Position numbers and translations under genes: made by a program. From positions 1 through 43,950 of the forward strand of contig CAZTPA010000022.1 of the NCBI GenBank assembly GCA_964614525.1: a DNA stretch of 43,950 bases, given 5' to 3'. Positions 16,671-25,140 of this stretch are shown piece after piece. Position 1 is the stretch's first letter; each line of letters starts with the position of its first letter. Source of the DNA: PWND01 sp964614525 (GTDB taxonomy: Bacteria; Bacteroidota; Bacteroidia; Bacteroidales; UBA7960). The notes below the pieces were generated by a model. That model saw nothing but the letters and a program-made list of their open reading frames with translations, searched no databases and was not told the DNA's origin.

Positions 16671-17759
16671 TTATTCAATATAATAATGGTCACGAATCAA
16701 ATCAGCTGTTAGGCAAGCATGGACTGGAATAACTCCCAAAATATCTCCTACAGAAACTTTACTCATGATATTGGCAGAAGCTTTAATTATTCCGTGCTCC
16801 TGGGATACTCTTCTAATATAACACTCATCTTCAAGGAATTTCCATTTCATATCGTCATCATAGCCAACCGCCATTCCAAAATGAGCAAATCCCTTTTTAC
16901 AAAAAGCTTTTTCTTTAGACAAATGTACAGCTCCGGCATAAACAACAATCTCATTCCTCTCATGATGCAAAGCAACAACAGGACAAGCAAGCGTCATAGC
17001 AATATCATCAAATTTGCAAACACCAAGATTTAATTGCATCAAATCATAAAACACAAAATTTCCGGGACGCAGCTCATCAATTCCCTTAAAATTCTCAATA
17101 ATGCTGCATGAAGGAGTATCTCCCCAGGATATAATTATATTATTACTCCGGCTTCCAAAAATATTTTTGAGCTTTTTCAACTCATAAACTCCATGGTAAA
17201 AGATATCTTTTATTTGACTATGATTTTTTGCATTGTAAGTATGTCCTGCATGAGCGACAAAACCCTTAAAAACATGTTTGTCACTTTCATTAATTTTTGC
17301 TACTGCTTCAGTGATGCTGTCAATATTGGCAGGATTAAACCCTGTTCTCAAACTTCCCACATCAATCTTTAGATAAACATCGGTCTGATTCTCAATCAAA
17401 TCAATAATCAGAGGAATTGAATCTGGGCATGAAGCCAGCAATCCAATCTTATATTTTTTAAGCAAAGAGTTTATTTCATCAGCCTCCAGAGGATTAAAAG
17501 GAAATGCTATTAAAATATCATTCCAAGCGGCATCTGCAAAATATTTAGCCATTTCAACCGACGATACCGTAATCTTATCGACCCCTTCTTCTTTAAAAAT
17601 TCTTCCAAGCTCAATGCTCTGATGAGTTTTGAAATGAGGTCTCAGAACTGAAGAAGAATCTTCAGCCTTTTTCAACATTCTGCGAATATTTGCACGGCAG
17701 ATGTCTTTATTGATAATAAGAGTAGGTTTGTAAATCTTAGCTTGCAATTTTTTCTTCAA
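16671..17759 (-). CDS. PLP enzyme of the D-threonine aldolase / D-serine dehydratase family
   Basis: A 362-residue fold-type III PLP enzyme. The PLP-binding lysine is Lys44 in 'RPHFKTHQS'. The C-terminal 'PVHACLTADL' supplies His347 and Cys349, the metal-ligand pair of the D-serine dehydratase and D-threonine aldolase group. This supports a lyase or dehydratase acting on a D-amino acid or hydroxy amino acid, rather than a true alanine racemase, which lacks that domain. The start overlaps the end of FTCD by 23 bases, so the two are translationally coupled. The substrate is not known. Confidence 0.85.
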   Translation of the reverse strand: MKKKLQAKIYKPTLIINKDICRANIRRMLKKAEDSSSVLRPHFKTHQSIELGRIFKEEGVDKITVSSVEMAKYFADAAWNDILIAFPFNPLEADEINSLLKKYKIGLLASCPDSIPLIIDLIENQTDVYLKIDVGSLRTGFNPANIDSITEAVAKINESDKHVFKGFVAHAGHTYNAKNHSQIKDIFYHGVYELKKLKNIFGSRSNNIIISWGDTPSCSIIENFKGIDELRPGNFVFYDLMQLNLGVCKFDDIAMTLACPVVALHHERNEIVVYAGAVHLSKEKAFCKKGFAHFGMAVGYDDDMKWKFLEDECYIRRVSQEHGIIKASANIMSKVSVGDILGVIPVHACLTADLIRDHYYIE

Positions 17760-19425
17760 CCTTTTTAAGAATTTCAGTTTCTTTTTTACGAGCTTTGGCT
17801 TCTATTTCTCCGGCTTCTTTAAGAATATTATCCATAAACTTCTTATCTTCCAGACCTTCTCCATTAATTTTAACATTAAGGTATGCTCCTATAACAGCGG
17901 ATCTTGCACATAAAGCACCAACGCCGGCATCTGTAACTGAATTAGGATTTCCTTCATCTACCATAGCTTCTATTACATCCATAGACTCCAGAGATTTCTT
18001 CATTACTTTGAAAGGAACCTCAATTGCATACTTAGTAGCATCTTCAATTGCTTGTTTGCGGAATTTTTTATCCTCATCAGATGATTTGGGTAGAGCAAAA
18101 GCATCCATAATTTTATTAAAAGCTTTTGTATCCTCGTCAACAAGGCGGATTAATTCATCCTTTATAGCTTGTCCTTTTTCAGCCCAATTGCTAAAGAAAT
18201 CCCATCTGTCATCCCAGCCACGCTTATGAGAAGAAAGATTTGCAACCATTGTAGCCAAAGAAATGCCAAGAGAAGCAATATAAGCAGAAATTGAACCGCC
18301 GCCCGGTGCGGGAGACTCACTGGCAGTTTCATCTGCAAACTCCTGAAGATTCATATCCACAAGTTTACTGCCGCTGTCATCATCAATCATAAATTCAATT
18401 ATTTTCTCTTTAGGATTAAAAGGTTTTAGTTCATCTAATCCCAGTGATTTCACAGCGATCTTAATAATCTCATCCTGAGAAACGCCTAAGCTTCTCTGCT
18501 GTTTTGCAAGAAAATATTTTCCTGCATCAATCATAGTTTTAAGAGGAACTAAACCGACAAGTTCGGATCCTGTTACTCTCACACCTCTGGCTTCAGCTTT
18601 CTTAAAAACCTCTTCATAAGCCAGGTGAACCGGTGTTATACTTATATTTGTCAGATTCATAGAAATCTGTGCAATGCCATACTCTTCGATAAACCATCCA
18701 ATAGCTTTTACAGCCTTCAGAGTACCTGGAATATATACGGGATTTCCTTTTTCATCAAGAACTTTTTTCCCTGTAATAGGGTTTCCTTCTCTTTTTACAC
18801 GGCCTTTTTCGCGCACATCAAATGCTATTGCATTCGCTCTTCTGGTAGATGTAGTATTTAAATTGATATTATAAGCAACTAAAAAGTCACGTGCTCCGAC
18901 AGCTGTTGCACCGCTATATGGATTAAACTCCGAGGGGCCAAAATCCGGAGCCCATTCCGATTTTTTGAATTTAATGGCCAAACCCTCATATTCACCGCTA
19001 CGGCAATATGCAAGATTTCTTCTTTCGGGAAGATTTGCTGCATTTTCATAACAATAAACAGGAATTTTTAATTCTTCTCCTATACGCTTTGCCAATTTAT
19101 GGGCATATTCAACAACTTCTTCCATAGTAATATTAGCTACAGGAACCAAAGGACAAACATCTGTTGCGCCCATGCGCGGGTGAGCTCCTTTATGCTTGCT
19201 CATGTCTATAAGTTCAGAAGCTTTTTTTACAGCTCTGAATGCAGCTTCAATAACCTCCTCAGGAGTTCCAACAAATGTAACAACTGTGCGATTTGTAGCT
19301 TTGCCGGGATCTACATCGAGCAGCTTAACACCTTCAATTGCTTCAATTTCAGTAGTAATCTGGTTAATAATACCCATATCACGGCCTTCACTAAAATTGG
19401 GGACACATTCAATTAATTTTTTCAT
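17737..19425 (-). CDS. ftcD: Formiminotransferase-cyclodeaminase (bifunctional)
   Basis: A 562-residue bifunctional enzyme, like the mammalian FTCD. Residues 1-300 are the formiminotransferase part, with 'CVPNFSEGRD' at the start and catalytic His82 in 'KHKGAHPRMGATDVCPL'. Residues ~345-562 are the cyclodeaminase part, with 'ESPAPGGGSISAYIASLG' at about 360. Together they move a formimino group from formiminoglutamate to tetrahydrofolate and deaminate it to 5,10-methenyl-THF, the last step of one histidine-degradation route. No hutH, hutU or hutI gene is in the window. Confidence 0.95.
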   Translation of the reverse strand: MKKLIECVPNFSEGRDMGIINQITTEIEAIEGVKLLDVDPGKATNRTVVTFVGTPEEVIEAAFRAVKKASELIDMSKHKGAHPRMGATDVCPLVPVANITMEEVVEYAHKLAKRIGEELKIPVYCYENAANLPERRNLAYCRSGEYEGLAIKFKKSEWAPDFGPSEFNPYSGATAVGARDFLVAYNINLNTTSTRRANAIAFDVREKGRVKREGNPITGKKVLDEKGNPVYIPGTLKAVKAIGWFIEEYGIAQISMNLTNISITPVHLAYEEVFKKAEARGVRVTGSELVGLVPLKTMIDAGKYFLAKQQRSLGVSQDEIIKIAVKSLGLDELKPFNPKEKIIEFMIDDDSGSKLVDMNLQEFADETASESPAPGGGSISAYIASLGISLATMVANLSSHKRGWDDRWDFFSNWAEKGQAIKDELIRLVDEDTKAFNKIMDAFALPKSSDEDKKFRKQAIEDATKYAIEVPFKVMKKSLESMDVIEAMVDEGNPNSVTDAGVGALCARSAVIGAYLNVKINGEGLEDKKFMDNILKEAGEIEAKARKKETEILKKVEEKIAS

Positions 19426-19512
19426 AATGGGAATATTTTTTGGTTTTTTGAAATTTTCGATAATTTTTCTACGAAAATACTAAGTGCTAATCAAATAATA
19501 AAAAAACAAGCT

Positions 19513-19542
19513 AAAAAAAAAGCCCTTATTTTTTAAGGGCTT
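19513..19542 (-). terminator. Rho-independent terminator of rplS
   Basis: AAGCCCTTA (19520-19528) pairs perfectly with TAAGGGCTT (19534-19542) across a five-base loop. The A-run at 19513-19520 gives the U-tract on the minus strand, 31 bases past the rplS stop. Confidence 0.88.
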
Positions 19543-19572
19543 ATATCTTTTTATAAGGAAAACTAAAAAATA

Positions 19573-19929
19573 CTAGTATTTTCTTTCCTTAATTCTTGCT
19601 TTTTTACCTCGTAATTCACGTAAATAGAAAATTCGAGCTCTTCTAACCTGTCCACGACGATTAACGTCAATCTTTTCAATAAAAGGTGAGTTATAAGGAA
19701 AAATTCTTTCGACACCAATATTGCTTGAAATTTTTCTAACTGTAAAAGTCTTTGTAAAGCTCTCTCCTCTAACCTGAAGAACTACGCCTTGAAAAGGCTG
19801 AACTCTTTCTTTGTTACCTTCTTTGATTTTATAGTGAACTGTAATCGTATCACCGGCACTAAACACAGGCCATTCTTTCTTTTCAATCATGGTATCCTGC
19901 GCTAACTTCATTATCTCACTCTTATTCAT
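19573..19929 (-). CDS. rplS: 50S ribosomal protein L19
   Basis: The 118-residue product has the typical L19 core: 'FSAGDTITVHYKIKEGNKER' (about residues 23-42), 'QPFQGVVLQVRGESFTKTFTVRKISSNIGVERIFPYNSPFIEKI' region and a basic C-terminus 'RARIFYLRELRGKKARIKER'. L19 sits at the 30S-50S interface. The gene has its own promoter and terminator and is separated from trmD by an opposite-strand gene. Confidence 0.97.
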   Translation of the reverse strand: MNKSEIMKLAQDTMIEKKEWPVFSAGDTITVHYKIKEGNKERVQPFQGVVLQVRGESFTKTFTVRKISSNIGVERIFPYNSPFIEKIDVNRRGQVRRARIFYLRELRGKKARIKERKY

Positions 19930-20266
19930 CGTTGTATATATTTTATTATTCTTACGACCTAAGTTTTAAAGGAGTGCAAATTTAGACATTAATTTCGAAA
20001 TACAAAACAATAGATTGCAATTTTATTTAATATTTTTTTGTGAGTGGGTATAGTCATTATTTAATGAGCCTAAATATATGTGATATTTATTCTATCAGAG
20101 TTGTATAGGATATTTCTTTTCGAAATTATCACAATTTTTTATCAAACCTGTATTAAAAGAATATCAAATTACCATTTTAATGAATTTTACAATAATTATT
20201 CATTTCTCTTTTCACATAAGATTGATTTATTTACTTTTACAAGAAGAAAACAAAAAAAACAAAAAA
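19930..20266. other. Intergenic region between rplS and the outer-membrane protein gene
   Basis: This 337-base stretch holds the rplS promoter at its left side and A/T-rich sequence before the outer-membrane protein ATG. I see no further gene or RNA. A TACTTTTA around 20233 is a possible but imperfect -7 box for the rightward gene. Confidence 0.5.
19977..20005 (-). promoter_or_regulatory. Promoter of rplS
   Basis: On the minus strand TTG (20003-20005) is followed after 18 bases by TAAATTTG (19977-19984), an exact Bacteroidota -33/-7 pair. It predicts a start near 19971 and a leader of about 40 bases. Confidence 0.75.
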
Positions 20267-20878
20267 ATGAAAAAATTTGGATTAATATTTATACTGATAT
20301 TTGCCTGCACAAGCATAGCAAATGCGGGTTTGATAAATTATGGTATAAAAGGCGGACTTAATTTCGCTAATTTATCCGGCACAGACTGGCATGCGGCTTC
20401 CTATTATAAAACAAGCTTTCATGCAGGAGCATTTATTGATGTGAATTTACTAGGCATAGTGGGAGTAGAATCAGGAGTCTATTTTTCTCAAAAAGGCTGG
20501 GTTGCTGTTACTAAAGATGAATACGGAGAAATTTTCCAGAAATCAAATTTTTCATTTAATTATATTGACATACCTATTTTGCTTCGTTTTAAACCAATTC
20601 CTCTGATAAGTTTGTTTGTTGGTCCACAAGCATCATTTTATCTAAACAACAAATATGTTATTATTGATTCAGAAGGTTTGGAAAATTCATACACAGAAGA
20701 ATATGAAGATTTTGATTTTTCCAGTCCGGATCTTTCTTTAGTTGTAGGTACACATACGAATCTTCCCCTTGGCTTTTTTATTAGCGCAAGTTACGAGATG
20801 GGATTTATACCTTTATATACAAATAAGCACAAAATATACAATAGGGTAATAAAAATATCAGCCGGGTATAAATTTTAA
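20267..20878 (+). CDS. Outer-membrane beta-barrel protein (PorT-like)
   Basis: The 203-residue product starts with a signal peptide (MKKFGLIFILIFA..., cleavage after SIANA). The rest has alternating hydrophobic strands and 'YGIKGGLNFANLSG' at the mature N-terminus, the usual opening of the OMP_b-brl_2/PorT-like barrels of Bacteroidota. It ends 'RVIKISAGYKF', with a terminal aromatic residue that fits an outer-membrane barrel. An upstream in-frame ATG at 20180 would put 29 polar residues before the signal, so the ATG at 20267 is used. It lies on the opposite strand between trmD and rplS. No binding partner can be named. Confidence 0.85.
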   Translation: MKKFGLIFILIFACTSIANAGLINYGIKGGLNFANLSGTDWHAASYYKTSFHAGAFIDVNLLGIVGVESGVYFSQKGWVAVTKDEYGEIFQKSNFSFNYIDIPILLRFKPIPLISLFVGPQASFYLNNKYVIIDSEGLENSYTEEYEDFDFSSPDLSLVVGTHTNLPLGFFISASYEMGFIPLYTNKHKIYNRVIKISAGYKF

Positions 20879-20928
20879 AAGACTTCTATAACATTAACCC
20901 ATTTATAAAAAATCAGATGGAAGGGCAC

Positions 20929-21603
20929 TTAATCAAGTAAATCCGGCCTTCTTTTCTTTGTTCTTTCAATCGCTTGTTTGTGTTTCCATTCTTCAATTTT
21001 TTTCTCATGTCCTGAAAGCAATATTCCAGGTACTTCCCATTCTTTGAACTTTGCCGGACGAGTATAAACAGGTGGTGAGAGTAAATCATCCTGAAAAGAA
21101 TCAGACAAAGCGGAAGTTTCATCACCTATTACACCCGGAATAATTCTAATTATACTGTCACACAAAACCGCTGCAGGGATCTCTCCGCCCGATAAAACAT
21201 AATCGCCGATAGATATTTCTTTAGTTATATAGTGTTCGCGTAATCTTTCATCTATACCTTTATAATGACCACAAAGCACAATTATATTCTTCAAGGTAGA
21301 TAAATGATTAACACTAGATTGAACTAATTTCTCTCCATCCGGTGTGAGAAAAATAATTTCATCGTATTCTCTCTCAGATTTAAGTTTTTCGATACACTTT
21401 GCAATGGGCTCTATCATCATAACCATCCCCGCTCCTCCTCCAAAAGGATAATCATCAACACGTTTGTGTTTATTTGTTGAATAATCACGGATATTATGTA
21501 AATGTATTTGTACGAGGCCTTTTTCTTTTGCTCTCTTAATAATTGAGCAGGAAAATGGACCATCAAACATCTCCGGGAAAATAGTTAAAATATCAATTCT
21601 CAT
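20929..21603 (-). CDS. trmD: tRNA (guanine37-N1)-methyltransferase
   Basis: A 224-residue SPOUT methyltransferase that makes m1G37 in tRNAs reading CNN, CCN and CGG codons, preventing +1 frameshifting. Motifs: 'RIDILTIFPEMFDG' at the start, 'KRVDDYPFGGGAGMVM' (about residue 52), 'ISIGDYVLSGGEIPAAV' (about 135) and 'PPVYTRPAKFKEWEVPGILLSGHEKKIEEW' region. An upstream start at 21618 would add five residues; the ATG at 21603 gives the family N-terminus. The usual partner rplS lies downstream but is separated by an oppositely transcribed gene. Confidence 0.95.
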   Translation of the reverse strand: MRIDILTIFPEMFDGPFSCSIIKRAKEKGLVQIHLHNIRDYSTNKHKRVDDYPFGGGAGMVMMIEPIAKCIEKLKSEREYDEIIFLTPDGEKLVQSSVNHLSTLKNIIVLCGHYKGIDERLREHYITKEISIGDYVLSGGEIPAAVLCDSIIRIIPGVIGDETSALSDSFQDDLLSPPVYTRPAKFKEWEVPGILLSGHEKKIEEWKHKQAIERTKKRRPDLLD

Positions 21604-21691
21604 AAAATCTCTTTTCAATATTATATTCTGCAGCTATTTGCAGATAATACTATGGTAAAGCAAGACAGCATAATAATATTCATTTTTTATA

Positions 21692-21699
21692 CAAATATA
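21692..21699 (-). promoter_or_regulatory. -7 box for trmD
   Basis: TATATTTG on the minus strand matches TAnnTTTG exactly, about 90 bases before the trmD ATG. No TTG is seen at the standard spacing upstream. Confidence 0.4.
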
Positions 21700-21901
21700 G
21701 AGCATGCTAAATGAAATTTTCTTAAAATAAGTTAATTTATCTTTTTATTATAAAAATATATTTTATACCTTTATTCTCGATTTATCAATGTTATTTTTCT
21801 ATATACACTCCATGTGTCTTGTCATATCTTAAATTATCTATAATAACACAAACTTAACAAAACCAAATTCTTAATTACAAATCAACAAAAACCTATTAAT
21901 T

Positions 21902-23965
21902 ATGAAAAAAATATTACTTCTTATTAGTATTTCTCTTGTTGGATTTTCATTAACTGCCCAAGAGAAAATAATTAAGCTATCCTCAACCACAGAATCAATA
22001 ACAAAAAGCGAACCCATTACTAAGATGGGAAAATTCACATTGTGGTATCAGGAAGAATCAGCTACAGGCTGGGCATCCCAAGATTTTGGGGAAGGAATGA
22101 ACCAATATAGTTGTCAGGCAGCAGATGATTTTGTAGTAACAAATGGCCCGTGGTCAATAACTGTATTATCTTGCTATGGTTCCGGTGGTAGTGGAGGCGG
22201 ACTTGAGAATGTTCATGTATATTTTTACGAAGACGATTCCGCCATTCCCGGTGCATTAATACAAGAATTTATAACAATTCCATGTGTCACAGAAAATAAA
22301 AGCGGAACTGTAACAATAGAATTACCGGAAACAGTAGTACTTGAAAACGGAACTTACTGGGTAAGCATAGTTGCAGATATGGATGCTGATCCTCTAGGTC
22401 AATGGTACTGGAATGAAGCAGTGACAAGTAATGGTGCATTATGGAACTGGAAAAATCCCAATGATGGTTTTGGAACTGGTTATACTGACTGGGGTACAGG
22501 ACAGGATGCATTAGGATCCGCAGAACATGACTTATCCCTGGGTATTTACGGCATACCTGCATCAGATTCGTGGATTACTTCATATGAGATTATGCCTGAA
22601 GCAACAGTTTTAGGATCTTCGGCCTATAATCCTGATGATAATTTACTTTATACATTTGGTGGCGAACCAACTTATACTGGCTTGTTTATTTATGATGTGG
22701 AAAACGACTCTTGGGCCAGCGGTGCAGCATTGTTGGGTGATTCAAACTATGGCAGTGCTGTGTATGCGAATGGAGTTGTATATGCCAACCAGGGACAAGG
22801 TCCGACAGGATACACAACAGCCTTTTGGGCCTATGATGTAAACGACGATTCATGGTCAGTAAAACAAAATATTCCCGAGGCTATTGCATGGGGAGATATG
22901 GCATATTGCGAAGCTAATAATGTGATATATTTTGCCGGTGGACATGATATGTCTGCTTTTAAAGACGAAGTTTATGTATATAGTATAGAACATAATGAGT
23001 GGGAAACTGCAATCCCATTGCCTGAAAAAAAGGCAGGTGGCAAAATTGTTTGTGATAATGAAACATTGTTTTACATTGGGGGTGCAAATGAAGATGGTAG
23101 TACCCTTTCCAATAAAGTTTTTAAAGGAATAATAAACCCGAATGACGCGGCAGATATAAGCTGGAGCGCAGTATCTTCAATGCCTGTAGCAGTTTATAAG
23201 CACCAGCTTGCAAACTTTGGTTCCGGCAAATTAATTGTAAATGGAGGCAATGATGGTGTTGGCGGATATAATACAGCAATTCCTTCTACATTTATCTATG
23301 ATATATATGATGATGAGTGGACCCAGGTAGCGGATAAAAACACGGCTGTTAACTACGGTGCCTGTGGCACATTTCATTATGATGGCAATTCAGTATTTGT
23401 TGTTGCATCCGGTTATACTGGTTCAGAAAATATCAAATATGCGGAAATGTATTATGCTGAGACAAAATACAGGGTAACATTCAAAGTAGATGGAGGAAAT
23501 GGAGTGATAACAGCCACTTCCGATGAAAACGGAATTTCAAATGGTGATTACATAACTGAAGGCTCAGATATAACATTTTATGCAATTGCTGATACCGGCT
23601 ATAAAGTAAAGGCATGGGTAGTAAATGGCACCACCCTCTCTCATACTGATAATAGTTATACTTATCCTGGCCTTGATAAAGATGTTGATGTTGCTGTAGA
23701 ATTCGAAGCTACAACACTTATTGAGGAAGTAACAATAAATGATGTGAATGTGTATCCAAATCCTTTCAGAGATGAAATAATTATATCAAATGCTTCTGCT
23801 ATTAATCATATAATAATTACCAATATAATGGGAACAGAAATAATGAACATTAAAGCAGACGGAGATAAAATCATAAACACAAAAAACCTGGCAGCAGGAA
23901 TATATTTCTTATCCTTTGTTTCTGAAGATGGTGAACGAATTGTTCGCAAATTAGTTAAACAGTAA
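21902..23965 (+). CDS. Secreted kelch-type protein with InlB-like repeat and T9SS sorting domain
   Basis: A 687-residue exported protein. Residues 1-20 are a signal peptide. An N-terminal beta-domain (about 45-220) precedes a kelch-like propeller (about 225-520), seen as repeated 'YDVENDSWASG', 'YDVNDDSWSVK', 'YSIEHNEWETA' and 'YDIYDDEWTQV' units. About 525-600 is a divergent InlB B-repeat ('VTFKVDGGNGVI... ITFYAIADTGYKVKAW'). The last ~70 residues are a type A T9SS C-terminal domain ('VYPNPFRDEIII' ... 'GIYFLSFVSEDGERIVRKLVKQ'). It should be exported through the outer membrane by the PorSS and attached to or released from the surface. The ligand is unknown. Confidence 0.88.
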   Translation: MKKILLLISISLVGFSLTAQEKIIKLSSTTESITKSEPITKMGKFTLWYQEESATGWASQDFGEGMNQYSCQAADDFVVTNGPWSITVLSCYGSGGSGGGLENVHVYFYEDDSAIPGALIQEFITIPCVTENKSGTVTIELPETVVLENGTYWVSIVADMDADPLGQWYWNEAVTSNGALWNWKNPNDGFGTGYTDWGTGQDALGSAEHDLSLGIYGIPASDSWITSYEIMPEATVLGSSAYNPDDNLLYTFGGEPTYTGLFIYDVENDSWASGAALLGDSNYGSAVYANGVVYANQGQGPTGYTTAFWAYDVNDDSWSVKQNIPEAIAWGDMAYCEANNVIYFAGGHDMSAFKDEVYVYSIEHNEWETAIPLPEKKAGGKIVCDNETLFYIGGANEDGSTLSNKVFKGIINPNDAADISWSAVSSMPVAVYKHQLANFGSGKLIVNGGNDGVGGYNTAIPSTFIYDIYDDEWTQVADKNTAVNYGACGTFHYDGNSVFVVASGYTGSENIKYAEMYYAETKYRVTFKVDGGNGVITATSDENGISNGDYITEGSDITFYAIADTGYKVKAWVVNGTTLSHTDNSYTYPGLDKDVDVAVEFEATTLIEEVTINDVNVYPNPFRDEIIISNASAINHIIITNIMGTEIMNIKADGDKIINTKNLAAGIYFLSFVSEDGERIVRKLVKQ

Positions 23966-24000
23966 ACTTTACAAAGCATTTTGTCGCTTTGAGAATATAT

Positions 24001-24034
24001 AGGCCCCAAAATTTCAGATTTCGGGGCCTTATTT
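24001..24034 (+). terminator. Terminator of the T9SS kelch protein gene
   Basis: AGGCCCC (24001-24007) pairs with GGGGCCT (24023-24029), and the inner AAAAT/ATTT extends the stem. A short T-rich tail (TATTTCT) follows. It lies 36 bases after the stop codon. Confidence 0.75.
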
Positions 24035-24077
24035 CTATAAACCACAACATATATATTAGAAATTAAACATTCTTCAA

Positions 24078-24085
24078 TATATTTG
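24078..24085 (+). promoter_or_regulatory. -7 box immediately before the TIGR02757 gene
   Basis: TATATTTG matches TAnnTTTG exactly and ends only ten bases before the TTG start at 24096. Transcription would begin within a few bases of the start codon, giving little or no leader. Confidence 0.55.
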
Positions 24086-24095
24086 TAAAAACATA

Positions 24096-24875
24096 TTGAA
24101 GAAATTGGAAACTATAATAAGCGATATTAAAGAATTTCTGGATGAAAAGGTTGACAAGTACAACAATCCCGATTTTATAGAATCTGACCCTATCTCTATT
24201 CCTCATTCTTTTGAATATAAAGAAGATATCGAAATTTCAGGCTTTCTTGCTGCCACTATTGCATGGGGCAACAGAAAATCCATAATCAATAATTCATTCA
24301 AAATAATGAAATTAATGGGTAATTCCCCCTATGATTTTATTACAAATCACAAAGAACATCATCTTGAGAGATTTGATAATTTCGTGCACAGAACTTTTAA
24401 TCCCACCGATATGAAATTCTTCATTAAAGCACTTAAGAATATATACTTTCATCACGGCGGACTTGAGAAATTGTTTGCTCATTCATCAACAGACACATCA
24501 ACTCAACAGGCAATACATGAGTTTAAAAAAGTATTTTTTTCAATAGATCATCCGGCAAGAACTACAAAGCACATCTCCGATCCAATGAGAGGTTCCGCTG
24601 CAAAAAGAATAAACATGTTTCTGCGATGGATGGTGAGAAAAGATAAGCGCGGTGTTGATTTTGGAATATGGGAAAGTATAAAACCCTCTGCCCTGTCTTG
24701 TCCGCTGGATGTTCATTCGGGAAATGTTGCAAGAAAACTGGGATTGCTAAACCGTAAGCAAAATGATGCAAAAGCACTTCAGGAACTAGATTCAAATTTG
24801 CGCACAATGGACAAAACCGATCCTGTAAAATATGATTTTGCATTGTTTGGACTGGGTGTTTTTGAGAAGTTTTAG
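24096..24875 (+). CDS. TIGR02757 (DUF2400) family protein
   Basis: A 259-residue cytoplasmic protein with the TIGR02757 pattern: 'EDIEISGFLAATIAWGNRKSI' (about residues 46-66), 'FVHRTFNPTDMKFFIKAL' (about 91-108), and 'KRINMFLRWMVRKDKRGVDFGIWESI' and 'LDVHSGNVARKLGLLNRKQND' regions near the C-terminus. These segments resemble a helix-hairpin-helix DNA-glycosylase-like fold, but the function is not established. The frame starts with TTG at 24096; no in-frame ATG precedes the conserved part, and the promoter abuts this codon. Confidence 0.85.
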   Translation: MKKLETIISDIKEFLDEKVDKYNNPDFIESDPISIPHSFEYKEDIEISGFLAATIAWGNRKSIINNSFKIMKLMGNSPYDFITNHKEHHLERFDNFVHRTFNPTDMKFFIKALKNIYFHHGGLEKLFAHSSTDTSTQQAIHEFKKVFFSIDHPARTTKHISDPMRGSAAKRINMFLRWMVRKDKRGVDFGIWESIKPSALSCPLDVHSGNVARKLGLLNRKQNDAKALQELDSNLRTMDKTDPVKYDFALFGLGVFEKF

Positions 24876-25140
24876 ACTTTGAAATATCTCATATTTATTT
24901 ATCGATTAATAAAACAGAAGAGTTGGTTATATTTTATAATGTCTAGTGTTTTATAATTTAGAAACAACTTCTTCGGCATTCAAATAATTACCAACAATTT
25001 TATTATTTATAAAACTGAAATTTTATTAAAGCAATAGGATAATCAAACAGAACTTTGTAATTTTACGGTTCTTGAAAAACAGATTTATTTTAAAACACTG
25101 AAATCCAAATATTTATTAATAAATATAAACATATAAAAAC

